From the NCBI GenBank assembly GCA_013003465.1, contig JABDIZ010000245.1, positions 1 through 32,341 of the forward strand: DNA of 32,341 nucleotides, in the 5' to 3' direction. Within the stretch, counting starts at the first letter, position 1; every line of letters starts with the position of its first letter. Below, one piece after another: positions 9,740-18,423 of the stretch. Source of the DNA: Rhodothermaceae bacterium. GTDB lineage: Bacteria > Bacteroidota > Rhodothermia > Rhodothermales > Rubricoccaceae. Made by a program: the position numbers and the translations under genes. The notes beneath the pieces are model-generated. The model saw only the letters and a program-made list of their open reading frames with translations. It was not told the origin of the DNA and ran no database searches.

Positions 9740-9822
9740 GCGGGAGGAGAGGGTGAAAGGGAGAAGGTAGAGAGAAGGGAGAAAGGAGCGCCTGCCGTAG
9801 GCTACGAACTACGACGGAAAGA

Positions 9823-11499
9823 TCACGAGCGGGCCCACGCCAGGAGGTCGTCCGCCGACTTGGTGTTGAGGCACTGCTCGGGCGTCAGCCAGCCCTTCTG
9901 GGCGACGGCTACGCCCCAGCGCACGAGCGCCAGTTCGCTGGTCGCGTGCGCGTCCGGGTTGATGGCGATAAGGACGCCTGCCGCGGTCGCGCGCCGGACC
10001 CAGCGCCAGTCCAGATCGAGGCGCCAGGGGTTGGCGTTGAGTTCAAGGGCCGTGCCGGTAGCTGCGCACGCGGCGATCACGGCATCATGGTCGATGGCGT
10101 AGCCCTCGCGGCGGAGCAGAAGGCGGCCCGTTGGGTGTCCGAGGATGTCGATGTGCGGGTTTTCGGCGGCGCCCACGAGTCGCGCCGTTTGCTCGACAAT
10201 GCCGAGTTGGAACGCCGAGTGAATGCTCGCAACGACGATGTCGAGCTGTTCGAGGACTTCGTCGGGGAAGTCGAGGGCACCATCGGAGAGGATGTCGCAC
10301 TCGGTACCAGAGAGGATGCGGAAGGCCGGGCCGCCATCGGCCGCGTAGTCGGCGTTGAGGTCGGCGATGGCCTCGACTTGGCCCATCAGGCGCTCGATGG
10401 AGAGGCCGTTGGCAACCTGGAGGCTGCGGCTGTGATCGCAGATGCCGAGGTATTCCAGGCCCATCGCACGGGCCGCGTCGCCCATCTCGCGGAGCGTGTG
10501 TGCGCCGTCGCTAGCGGTTGTGTGGTTGTGAAGTGACCCCCGGAAGTCTTCGACCGTGACGAGGCGCGGCAGGGCACCGTTCGCGGCCGCCTCCAATTCA
10601 TCGGTGCCCTCGCGTAGGGCCGGAGCAACGACGGGCAGGCCGACGGACGTGTAGAGCGTCGCCTCGTCGTCGGTGTCGCCGGGGAGGCCGTAGCGGTCTA
10701 CGAACTGCTCAACGTGGGCCTCCGAGCCGGTCGCGGCCCAGAGCACGCGTCCGAACGTGCCGGCCTCCGCCGGATGAACAGCCAGCCGCATTCCGCTCGG
10801 CAGTGTTCCTCGCAAGGGGGCGTGGGCTGCGGATTCAAACTGGACGCCGCGTGCGGCGAGCGTATCGCGGATCGCTTCAGGCGAGCCCTCGGCAACGAGG
10901 TCGATGTCCTCCACGAGTTCGAACTGGCGGCGGAAGCGCCCGGCGGCCTCGGCCCGGGCAATGCCCGCGGTCGTGCGTAGCGCCTCAACGAGTTCCTCCA
11001 CCTCGTCGGCGATTTGTGCCGTGTGGGCTTTGCCTGCGTACGATTGCAAGAGCTCGATCTGGTCGAGCACGTTCTGCTGCGTCTTCGCGCCGAAGCCGGA
11101 CAGCGCGGCGATGCGCCCGGCCACGGCGGCGGCTTCGAGGTCGTCCAGCGAGGTGATGTCGAGGTCCTGCCAGAGCACGCGGACTTTCTTCGGGCCTAGC
11201 CCTTTGACGCGCAGCACATCGAGCAGGCCCGGTGGGAGGGTCGCGAGAAGCTCGGCCACCGCCGGAAATTGGCCTGTGTCGAGGAACTCCGCGATATCGG
11301 CGGCGAGACTCTGGCCGACCCCGGCTACGTCTGTTAAGGTGCCCTCGGCTACCAGCGCCGGGACGGATTCTTCCAGCCGCTCAATCCGGCGCGCGGCCGA
11401 GCCGAAGGCGCGGGCCCGAAACGCATTGCCGCCCGTGAGTTCGATCAGGTCGGCGGCGAGCTTGAGTTGACGGGCAATGGCCCGGTTGGTCTTGTTCAT
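9823..11499 (-). CDS. polX: PolX-family protein (HhH + family X palm + PHP domain); polymerase activity doubtful
   Basis: HhH regions (LTDVAGVGQSLAADIAEFL, RVKGLGPKKVRVLWQDL), palm remnant GRFRRQFELVEDIDLV, PHP motifs GSLHNHTTASDG, ICDHS, GTECDI, ASIHS, LGHPTGR, NPDAHATSEL. Confidence 0.88.
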   Translation of the reverse strand: MNKTNRAIARQLKLAADLIELTGGNAFRARAFGSAARRIERLEESVPALVAEGTLTDVAGVGQSLAADIAEFLDTGQFPAVAELLATLPPGLLDVLRVKGLGPKKVRVLWQDLDITSLDDLEAAAVAGRIAALSGFGAKTQQNVLDQIELLQSYAGKAHTAQIADEVEELVEALRTTAGIARAEAAGRFRRQFELVEDIDLVAEGSPEAIRDTLAARGVQFESAAHAPLRGTLPSGMRLAVHPAEAGTFGRVLWAATGSEAHVEQFVDRYGLPGDTDDEATLYTSVGLPVVAPALREGTDELEAAANGALPRLVTVEDFRGSLHNHTTASDGAHTLREMGDAARAMGLEYLGICDHSRSLQVANGLSIERLMGQVEAIADLNADYAADGGPAFRILSGTECDILSDGALDFPDEVLEQLDIVVASIHSAFQLGIVEQTARLVGAAENPHIDILGHPTGRLLLRREGYAIDHDAVIAACAATGTALELNANPWRLDLDWRWVRRATAAGVLIAINPDAHATSELALVRWGVAVAQKGWLTPEQCLNTKSADDLLAWARS

Positions 11500-11540
11500 G
11501 GACCGGCACTGAGAGAGGAGGGCGAACTATCTTCGGCGAC

Positions 11541-12338
11541 ATGTCGAATCTAGCGCCCGTTTCTGAACCTCGCTCTCGGCCCGATGGAGCGGCCGAGAAA
11601 CCCGCCGCCAGTGTCGTCGTCCCGACGCTGAACGAGGAGAAAACGCTGCGCGCGGTGCTGGAGCCGCTGCGCACCTCAGCCGCGCGCCTTGGCCTCGAAC
11701 TCATCGTCTCCGATGGGGGCTCGACCGACGGGACCCTTCGGCTAGCCGTCGACCTCGCCGATCACGTCGTGGTGCACCGAGGCGCGGAGCGGCAGACCAT
11801 CGGCGCCGGGCGCAACGCGGGCGCTCGTCTCGCCCAGGCCGACGTGCTGCTCTTCTTCAACGCCGATATCGGCTTCCCCGAAGACACCGACGCGTTCTTG
11901 AGCGAACTCATCTCGGCGGCGCAGGAGGCGGGCGCGGCCACCTGCCGCGTGGCCGTGGATCCAGCAGAAGCGCGCCTGGACGACCGTCTCGTGCTGGGGA
12001 CCTGCAATGCGCTCTTCTGGGGCTGGAACCGCCTCGGCCTCGGAATGGGGCGCGGCGAGTGCCACGCCGTCCGCCGCGATCTCTTCAAAGCGTTCGGCGG
12101 ATACGACGAGCAGTTGGTGGCGGGCGAAGACTTCGATCTATTCCGCCGCATTGCCAAGCGCGCGCGCCGCACCGGCGGTCCGCGCATCCGCTTTCTCTGG
12201 CACCGAATGGTTTATGAAGACCCGCGCCGCTACCGGCAGCGCGGCTACGCCCGCACCATGCTCGACTGGCTGCTCAACAGCATCTCCGTCACTGTGCGGG
12301 GCCGGTCACACTCCCGGACCTGGGACGCGATTCGCTAA
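11541..12338 (+). CDS. Glycosyltransferase family 2
   Basis: ASVVVPTLNEEKTLRAVLEPL..., LIVSDGGSTDGT, LFFNADIGFP, GYDEQLVAGEDFDLFRRI. Confidence 0.85.
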   Translation: MSNLAPVSEPRSRPDGAAEKPAASVVVPTLNEEKTLRAVLEPLRTSAARLGLELIVSDGGSTDGTLRLAVDLADHVVVHRGAERQTIGAGRNAGARLAQADVLLFFNADIGFPEDTDAFLSELISAAQEAGAATCRVAVDPAEARLDDRLVLGTCNALFWGWNRLGLGMGRGECHAVRRDLFKAFGGYDEQLVAGEDFDLFRRIAKRARRTGGPRIRFLWHRMVYEDPRRYRQRGYARTMLDWLLNSISVTVRGRSHSRTWDAIR

Positions 12339-12396
12339 AAACCGATGGAGCAGGGCGGGATGGAATAATTCCTGCCCGCTGAACCATTGCTGTCTC

Positions 12397-12418
12397 GCTT
12401 CGTAGGGATGCACGAAGC
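12397..12418. other. Short stem-loop upstream of the S41 protease gene
   Basis: GCTTCGT (12397-12403) agggatgc ACGAAGC (12412-12418), 7-bp perfect. Confidence 0.4.
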
Positions 12419-12484
12419 TGCACGGCTCTCGCGTTCTCGGCAGCGTACCTTTGTCCTTCCCGCCGTTTCGACTGTACTACTTCC

Positions 12485-14179
12485 ATGACACAGCGCCGGA
12501 TCGCCCCCTTCCTTTTCGCCGGTATCCTCGGGCTCGGCATGGTGCTCGGCTTCCACGTCCGCGACGTGGCTTCCGGCAACAGCGACTACGAGAACCTGCG
12601 CAAGATCGAGGAGGCGTACAACTACGTGACGCAAAGCTACGTGGAACGTACCGATTCGGCGCAACTCGCCGAGGACGCCATCGAAGGCATGCTGGCCGGG
12701 CTCGACCCGCACTCCGTCTACATCTCAGCCGAGGAGATGCGGAGCGTCCGCGAGAGCTTTGACGCCTCGTTCGAGGGCATCGGCATCTACTACGAACTGC
12801 TCGAAGGCCCTGGCGACCGGGACACGCTGGCCGTGCTAATGCCGATTGCGGGGGGACCGAGCGAGGAGGCCGGTCTGCAACCCGGCGACCGCATCCTACT
12901 GATCGACGACACGACGGCCATCGGCTTCACGCCCGATCTCGTGCAGCGTTACCTCAAGGGCCCGTCCGGGACCGAAGTCACCGTGCAGGTGGAGCGCCCC
13001 GGCTACGATGAGCGGTTGGAATACACCATCACCCGGGACCGGATTCCGCTCAACACCATCGTGACGGCCTACATGACCGACGAGCAGACGGGCTACATCA
13101 AGCTCCAGCGCTTCGCGCGGACAAGCCACGCCGAGTTCGTCGATGCGGTCCGGCAGCTCCGGGCGCAGGGCATGACCCGCCTCATCCTCGATCTGCGCGG
13201 CAACGCCGGAGGCCTGCTCGAACAGGCCTGGCGCATCTCCGACGAGTTCCTCCCAGCCGGGCAGATGGTGGTCTACACCGACAGCCGCCATGCGGGCAAC
13301 AACCGGGAATATCGCGCCACGGGCGAAGGCACCGTCGAGAACGATCCGGTGATCGTGATCGTGGACGAGAACGCGGCCTCGGCCAGCGAGATCGTAGCGG
13401 GTGCGTTGCAGGACCATGACCGCGCGCTCATCGTCGGGCGCCGGACGTTCGGCAAGGGGCTCGTGCAGCAGCAGTTCCCCCTCTCCGATGGCGCCGTGCT
13501 GCAGATGACCGTCTCGCGGTATTTCACGCCCGTCGGGCGCCTCATCCAGACGCCGTACGAAGCCGGAGCGGACGACGAAGGCTACTACGAAGCCAAGCGC
13601 GAAGTGCGCGACCTGATGGAAGGCACCTTCCCGACCTCCGGTCTGGTGGACGTGTCGGCCTACGCCGAGGGCGTCCCGGACTCGCTCAAATTCGAGACCG
13701 ATTCGGGCCGCATCGTCTTCGGCGGCGGTGGCATCCTGCCCGACTACCTCGTGCAGCTCGACACCCTCAATGCCGCGCTCCGCACCGTCATCGGGCGACG
13801 CCTCGACGACTCGTTCGCCCGCGCCTACCTGGAGGACCTCGGCCCGTCGTTCCGCCAGCAGTGGGAGGGGCGCGAAGGTGAATTCCTCCGCCAGTACGAG
13901 GTAGAGGGCGAAGCCTTCGAGGCCTTCCTCGCCCACGTGGCGTCTCGCGATATCGAGGTGGTCGCCACCCGCCCGAGCCAGGAGCCGCAGAGCCCAGTGT
14001 TCGTCCGGTCGGAAGCGCAGGCGAGCCGCGCCGATATCGAGGTGCGCATCAAGGCCTTCATGGCGCGCCGCATGTTCGGCGTGGATGCGTTCTATCCCAT
14101 CGTGGGCGGTATCGATGAGACGCTCACCGAGGCGATGCGCCTCTGGGACGCCGCTGCCGATCTGGCGATGGCGCAGTAG
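12485..14179 (+). CDS. S41 family C-terminal processing peptidase (CtpA/Prc-like) with PDZ domain
   Basis: N-terminal membrane anchor; LAEDAIEGMLAGLDPHSVYIS; PDZ (PSEEAGLQPGDRILLID); catalytic VDENAASASEIVAGALQDHDRALIVGRRTFGKGLVQ (Ser/Lys dyad). Confidence 0.92.
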   Translation: MTQRRIAPFLFAGILGLGMVLGFHVRDVASGNSDYENLRKIEEAYNYVTQSYVERTDSAQLAEDAIEGMLAGLDPHSVYISAEEMRSVRESFDASFEGIGIYYELLEGPGDRDTLAVLMPIAGGPSEEAGLQPGDRILLIDDTTAIGFTPDLVQRYLKGPSGTEVTVQVERPGYDERLEYTITRDRIPLNTIVTAYMTDEQTGYIKLQRFARTSHAEFVDAVRQLRAQGMTRLILDLRGNAGGLLEQAWRISDEFLPAGQMVVYTDSRHAGNNREYRATGEGTVENDPVIVIVDENAASASEIVAGALQDHDRALIVGRRTFGKGLVQQQFPLSDGAVLQMTVSRYFTPVGRLIQTPYEAGADDEGYYEAKREVRDLMEGTFPTSGLVDVSAYAEGVPDSLKFETDSGRIVFGGGGILPDYLVQLDTLNAALRTVIGRRLDDSFARAYLEDLGPSFRQQWEGREGEFLRQYEVEGEAFEAFLAHVASRDIEVVATRPSQEPQSPVFVRSEAQASRADIEVRIKAFMARRMFGVDAFYPIVGGIDETLTEAMRLWDAAADLAMAQ

Positions 14180-14227
14180 CGGTGGTGCAGATGACCCCTC
14201 CCAGGGAGGGCGAAAAAATTGGCACCC

Positions 14228-14261
14228 CGACGGGTGGCGAGGGCAACTTCGCCGCCCGTCG
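14228..14261. other. 12-bp stem-loop in ctpA-exbB intergenic region
   Basis: CGACGGGTGGCG (14228-14239) agggcaactt CGCCGCCCGTCG (14250-14261), one T-G wobble. Confidence 0.6.
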
Positions 14262-14330
14262 TGTGTGTAGGCGTTGGATTCGCCAGTTCGGAGCTGCGTG
14301 GGGTCTGGAAAGATGCTGTGCTGGGTCGCG

Positions 14331-14359
14331 TTGACAATTACCACCCCAGTGGGGATATT
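14331..14359 (+). promoter_or_regulatory. Candidate sigma70-like promoter for the exb operon
   Basis: TTGACA (14331-14336), 17-nt spacer, GATATT (14354-14359), about 140 nt before the exbB ATG. Confidence 0.45.
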
Positions 14360-14501
14360 GAAAGGCCTTGAGGCGCGCCCTGCACCCTTCGGGCCTCTCT
14401 GCGCTGCACTCCCCTTCTGGCGCGTCGGCCCGTGTGGCCCTTCCCCCGAAGGCTCCTTTTTCGCCCACCCCCGAATTGCACTCTCCCTGAGGTAGTCTCC
14501 T

Positions 14502-15263
14502 ATGAAGCTCTACGCGCTGATGCTGCTCCAAGACGCCGCCGGTGATGGCGGCTTCACGAACATGCTGGTTCAGCGGTTCAACGAAGGCAACGAAGGCGGC
14601 TTCATGTGGCCGGTCCTGATCTGCCTCGTGATCGGTCTCGCCATCGCCTTCGAGCGCATCATTTCGCTCAACCGTGCCGACATCAACTCCCGCAAGTTCA
14701 TGAGCGACGTCAAGGAAGCGCTCGAGCGCGGTGGCGTCTCGGAGGCCGAGGAGGTCTGCGCCAACACGCGCGGCCCGGTCGCCTCGGTCGTCCAGGCGGG
14801 CCTGCTCCGCTACGACGAAGGCATGGACGCGGTCGAAAAGGCCGTCGTTTCCTACGGCTCCATCGAGATGAGCTTCCTCGAGCGCGGCCTCGTCTGGCTC
14901 AGCCTCTTTATCTCGCTCGCCCCGATGTTCGGCTTCCTCGGCACGGTCTGGGGCATGATCCTCGCCTTCGACGCCATCGAGCAGGCGGGTGACATCTCAC
15001 CGAGCCTCGTGGCCAACGGTATCAAGGTGGCCCTCATCACGACGGTCGCCGGTCTCATCGTAGCCATCATCCTGCAGATCTTCTACAACTATGCGGTCTC
15101 CAAGATCGACCGCATCGTGGCGGAGATGGAGGAAGCGAGCGTCGAGCTAATCGACGCCCTCGCGATGATGAACATGGGCCGTCCGATTCGTGCCGTCCCG
15201 GCCGCCGCCGAGCGTGCCGCGATTGGCTCGGGCGATGACGACGTGACTACCACGGACGCGTGA
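14502..15263 (+). CDS. MotA/TolQ/ExbB proton channel family protein
   Basis: MWPVLICLVIGLAIAFERIISL..., LVWLSLFISLAPMFGFLGTVWGMILAFDAIEQAGDISPSLVANGIKVALITTVAGLIVAIILQIFYNY. Confidence 0.93.
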   Translation: MKLYALMLLQDAAGDGGFTNMLVQRFNEGNEGGFMWPVLICLVIGLAIAFERIISLNRADINSRKFMSDVKEALERGGVSEAEEVCANTRGPVASVVQAGLLRYDEGMDAVEKAVVSYGSIEMSFLERGLVWLSLFISLAPMFGFLGTVWGMILAFDAIEQAGDISPSLVANGIKVALITTVAGLIVAIILQIFYNYAVSKIDRIVAEMEEASVELIDALAMMNMGRPIRAVPAAAERAAIGSGDDDVTTTDA

Positions 15264-15352
15264 CGCGGTTCGTCTGTGAGCGCGAGAGGCCAATGCGTGC
15301 CGATCGCGCTCCGCACCCGTCCTGTTCGTTTGGTCTCTAACCTCGCCCTCTC

Positions 15353-15655
15353 ATGATTACCATTCTCGTCTACCTCTGTGAGGCCCTGATCGTCCTCAGC
15401 CTGCTGATGATGCTCGGGTTCGGCTTGCGGACGCTCATCGGCGGCCGAAAGAACTACATCGCCATCGGCGCCTTCGGGCTGGCTTTGCTGGTTTTCGTCA
15501 TCCTGTACCTCGTCTGGGACGCCGGCCAGTACGCGCCGCTCCGGGGCAACCCCGTGACGCAAGGCGAGGCCGCCATTGTGCTCACGGCTGTGGTGATGTT
15601 CTCCCTCGGCATCTTGGCCCTCCTCGTCTCCGCTGTCCGCGGCCTGATCAAGTAA
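15353..15655 (+). CDS. Small membrane protein (100 aa, about three predicted TM segments) inside the exb operon
   Basis: MITILVYLCEALIVLSLLMMLGFGLRTLIGGRKNYIAIGAFGLALLVFVILYLVWDAGQYAPL...AAIVLTAVVMFSLGILALLVSAVRGLIK; cleanly spaced between exbB and exbD. Confidence 0.75.
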   Translation: MITILVYLCEALIVLSLLMMLGFGLRTLIGGRKNYIAIGAFGLALLVFVILYLVWDAGQYAPLRGNPVTQGEAAIVLTAVVMFSLGILALLVSAVRGLIK

Positions 15656-15700
15656 GGACGTTCCCTCGTCTGTTCAGCCTCGACTAGACCCTCCCGAGCC

Positions 15701-16282
15701 ATGCCTTTGCTCCAACGGCGCACCAGCCGCGAGGCGGAGATTCCCACCGCCTCGATGGCGGACATCGCCTTCCTCCTGCTGATCTTCTTCCTCGTCACGA
15801 CGACCATCAATGTCGATTCGGGCATCTACATGCAGCTTCCCCCGAAGCTGGAAGAGGACACGCCCCCGCCGGAGATCCGACAGCGGAACCTCCTCGCGGT
15901 GCTCGTGAACAGCACAGGCGATGTGCTCGTGGACGGCGAGTTCATGCAGATCAGCCAGATCCGCGGCGAGGTGGTTCGCCATGTCACCAACGAGGGACGG
16001 CTTCCGAACTATTCGGAGAACCCCGACCTCGCCATCGTCTCGTTCAAGACCGAGCGCGGCCTCCCGTACGGGCGCTACATCGAGGTGCTCGACGAGATCA
16101 AGAGCGCCTACATCGAGATCCGCGACGATTACTCGCGGCAGGTCGCGGGGGTGGACTACACCACCTACAAGGGGCAACTCGGCGAAGATGACGAGGACGC
16201 CGTTGCCACGAAGTACCCGATCAAGATCTCGCTCGCTGAGCCCGACCCAGGCGTCGGTGGCGCGGCTGCGCCCGCTGGCTGA
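15701..16282 (+). CDS. ExbD/TolR family biopolymer transporter (first copy)
   Basis: REAEIPTASMADIAFLLLIFFLVTTTINVDSGIYMQLP, with the conserved TM Asp. Confidence 0.9.
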   Translation: MPLLQRRTSREAEIPTASMADIAFLLLIFFLVTTTINVDSGIYMQLPPKLEEDTPPPEIRQRNLLAVLVNSTGDVLVDGEFMQISQIRGEVVRHVTNEGRLPNYSENPDLAIVSFKTERGLPYGRYIEVLDEIKSAYIEIRDDYSRQVAGVDYTTYKGQLGEDDEDAVATKYPIKISLAEPDPGVGGAAAPAG

Positions 16283-16317
16283 GTTAACCGTCGTCTCTCC
16301 TTTCTGCGTGTACTCCT

Positions 16318-16779
16318 ATGTCGGTTCACTTTAAGAAGAAGTCTGCCAACACCAAGCAGGATATCCCGACTGCCTCGCTGCCGGATATCATCTTCATGCT
16401 GCTGATCTTCTTCATGGTCACGACGGTGCTTCGGGAGACCGAGTTGCTCGTGCGCACGACGTTGCCTCAGGCGGAAGCCATCGAGAAGATCGAGCAGAAG
16501 CGGCTCGTCTCGTACATGTACATCGGCCCCGAAAAACTCGAAGGCACGCAGGTCGGCGAGCCCGCTGTGCAGATCGACGACGCCATCGTGGACGACCTTA
16601 CAGAGATCCGCAACATCATGTACCGCAAGGTGCTCGAAGAGCCGCGCATGATCATCTCGATGCGCGTGGACCGCGAGGTCGAGACGGGGTTGCTCTACGA
16701 TGTGCAGCAGGAACTGCGCGAGGCGGAGACGCTCCGCATCAACTACTCCACGACCCGCGAAGCCCCATCGGGTGGCTGA
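16318..16779 (+). CDS. ExbD/TolR family biopolymer transporter (second copy)
   Basis: KQDIPTASLPDIIFMLLIFFMVTTVLRETELLVRTTLP, with the conserved TM Asp. Confidence 0.9.
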   Translation: MSVHFKKKSANTKQDIPTASLPDIIFMLLIFFMVTTVLRETELLVRTTLPQAEAIEKIEQKRLVSYMYIGPEKLEGTQVGEPAVQIDDAIVDDLTEIRNIMYRKVLEEPRMIISMRVDREVETGLLYDVQQELREAETLRINYSTTREAPSGG

Positions 16780-16802
16780 GCCGTCTCTGTTCTAACGATG
16801 TC

Positions 16803-16830
16803 CTGCGGGGGTGCTACGGCGCCCCCGCAG
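16803..16830 (+). terminator. Terminator-type hairpin after the exb operon
   Basis: CTGCGGGGGTGC tacg GCGCCCCCGCAG: 12-bp stem (one wobble) closed by a C(UACG)G tetraloop, followed by TCGTTTGTCCGTCTTT; 24 nt after the exbD stop. Confidence 0.75.
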
Positions 16831-16923
16831 TCGTTTGTCCGTCTTTAGCCGCTCTCCATCCACCTCGGCGCAGGCCAGCGGTAGCTTGCTCGTCTTCGGT
16901 TTCTCGCTTCTTTTTCTGTGACG

Positions 16924-17952
16924 ATGGCGTACTCTGCAACCCTTCTCCCCGGCGATGGCATCGGCCCGGAGGTCATCCAGGCCGCCCAGCGGGTCCTCGA
17001 AGCGACCGGCGTGGCTTTCGACTGGGACGTGCAGCAGGCCGGGCTCGGCGCCTTCGAGGCCACCGGCGATCCTTTGCCGCAGGCCGTGCTGGACTCCATC
17101 GCGCGGACGCGCCTCGCTCTCAAGGGGCCCCTGACGACGCCGGTCGGGACGGGCTTCCGCAGCATCAACGTGCGGCTGCGCCAGCACTTCGACCTCTACG
17201 CCAACGTCCGCCCGGCACAGTCGCTTCCCAACACCGACGGGCCGTTCGACGGGCTGGACATCCTGCTCTACCGGGAGAACACGGAAGGCCTGTATGCGGG
17301 CATCGAATACTTCGACGAGCGCAACCAGATTGCGGACTCCATCGCGCGCGTGACGCGGAAGGGGAGCGAAAAGATCATCCGCTTCGCCTTCGAGGACGCC
17401 AAGCGGCGGGGCCGCAAGCGTCTCACTCTCGTTCACAAGGCCAACATTCTCAAATTGTCGGGGGGTATGTTCTTGTCCATCGGCCGCGAGATGGCGAAGG
17501 ACTATCCCGGGATTGCGTTCGACGACCGCATCATCGACAACATGGCGATGCAACTCGTCATCCACCCGGAGAAGTACGACTGCCTGGTCACGACCAACCT
17601 CTTCGGCGACATCCTGAGCGACCTCATGGCGGGCCTCGTCGGTGGCCTCGGCGTGACGGGCGCGGCGAACATCGGCGACGACTGCGCCATCTTCGAGGCA
17701 GTGCATGGCTCGGCACCGGACATCGCGGGGCAGGGCATCGCCAACCCGACGGCGGTCATCCGCTCCAGCGAGATGATGCTGCGCCACATCGGTGAGATGG
17801 CTGCGGCCGATGCGCTCCGGCGTGCCCTCCACGCGACGTACGAAGACGCGACCCATCTCACGAGTGACCTCGGGGGCTCGGCCTCCACTGAGGCGTTTGC
17901 CGCGCACCTCGCCGAGCGCGTGGCGCAGGAAATGGAAACCGCTCAGGTCTAA
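16924..17952 (+). CDS. Isocitrate/isopropylmalate dehydrogenase family protein, probably NAD-dependent isocitrate dehydrogenase
   Basis: LLPGDGIGPEV, LKGPLTTPVGTGFRSINVRLRQHFDLYANVRP (IDH-type), LLYRENTEGLYAGIE, TNLFGDILSDLMAGLVGGLG, EAVHGSAPDIAGQGIANPTA. GTG at 16918 is an alternative start. Confidence 0.9.
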   Translation: MAYSATLLPGDGIGPEVIQAAQRVLEATGVAFDWDVQQAGLGAFEATGDPLPQAVLDSIARTRLALKGPLTTPVGTGFRSINVRLRQHFDLYANVRPAQSLPNTDGPFDGLDILLYRENTEGLYAGIEYFDERNQIADSIARVTRKGSEKIIRFAFEDAKRRGRKRLTLVHKANILKLSGGMFLSIGREMAKDYPGIAFDDRIIDNMAMQLVIHPEKYDCLVTTNLFGDILSDLMAGLVGGLGVTGAANIGDDCAIFEAVHGSAPDIAGQGIANPTAVIRSSEMMLRHIGEMAAADALRRALHATYEDATHLTSDLGGSASTEAFAAHLAERVAQEMETAQV

Positions 17953-17995
17953 CCGCCGCTTCTCGCAGCGACGCACGCCCTTTGACGACCCGGAC

Positions 17996-18421
17996 ATGAT
18001 TCAGCGCATCCAGACGATCTACCTTCTGCTCAGCGCGGCCCTGCTCGGCGTGTTCATCAGTCTGGGGGGATCCTGGCTCTTGTTCGCCTCCGCCGCGTTC
18101 GCCTGGCTTCCGCCGGTCGCCTACGGACTGGCGGGGTTGACGGCCGCCGCCGCGCTCCTGTCGGTCTTCCTCTACAAGCAGCGGGATCAGCAACACCGGG
18201 TCATCACCGCCGCCCAGTGGCTCGACCTCGTGCTCGTGCTGGTTCTCGGCGTAACGTTTGGCATGCTCAGCTATCGCACCGATACGGACTTGGCTACCGT
18301 GGACATCGGCGCGCTGGTTGTCCTGCTGTGCCCAGTCGTCGCGTACGTTTTCCTGCGCCTCGCACAGCGCGGCGTGCGCAAGGACATCGAGTTGGTGCGC
18401 TCGATGGATCGCCTCCGCTAA
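17996..18421 (+). CDS. DUF4293 family membrane protein
   Basis: ATG at 17996: MIQRIQTIYLLLSAALLGVFISLGG..., four hydrophobic segments, C-terminal RLAQRGVRKDIELVRSMDRLR typical of DUF4293. Confidence 0.8.
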   Translation: MIQRIQTIYLLLSAALLGVFISLGGSWLLFASAAFAWLPPVAYGLAGLTAAAALLSVFLYKQRDQQHRVITAAQWLDLVLVLVLGVTFGMLSYRTDTDLATVDIGALVVLLCPVVAYVFLRLAQRGVRKDIELVRSMDRLR

Positions 18422-18423
18422 GG

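Noticed and set aside
8345-10102. 585-aa plus-strand ORF opposite the acylase and polX genes
   Set aside because: Spans two well-supported minus-strand genes and has low-complexity Gly/Arg/Glu composition without motifs.
12896-14344. 482-aa minus-strand ORF opposite the S41 protease
   Set aside because: Antisense shadow of a strongly supported protease gene.
16792-17997. 401-aa minus-strand ORF opposite the dehydrogenase
   Set aside because: Antisense shadow; no motifs, Arg-rich.
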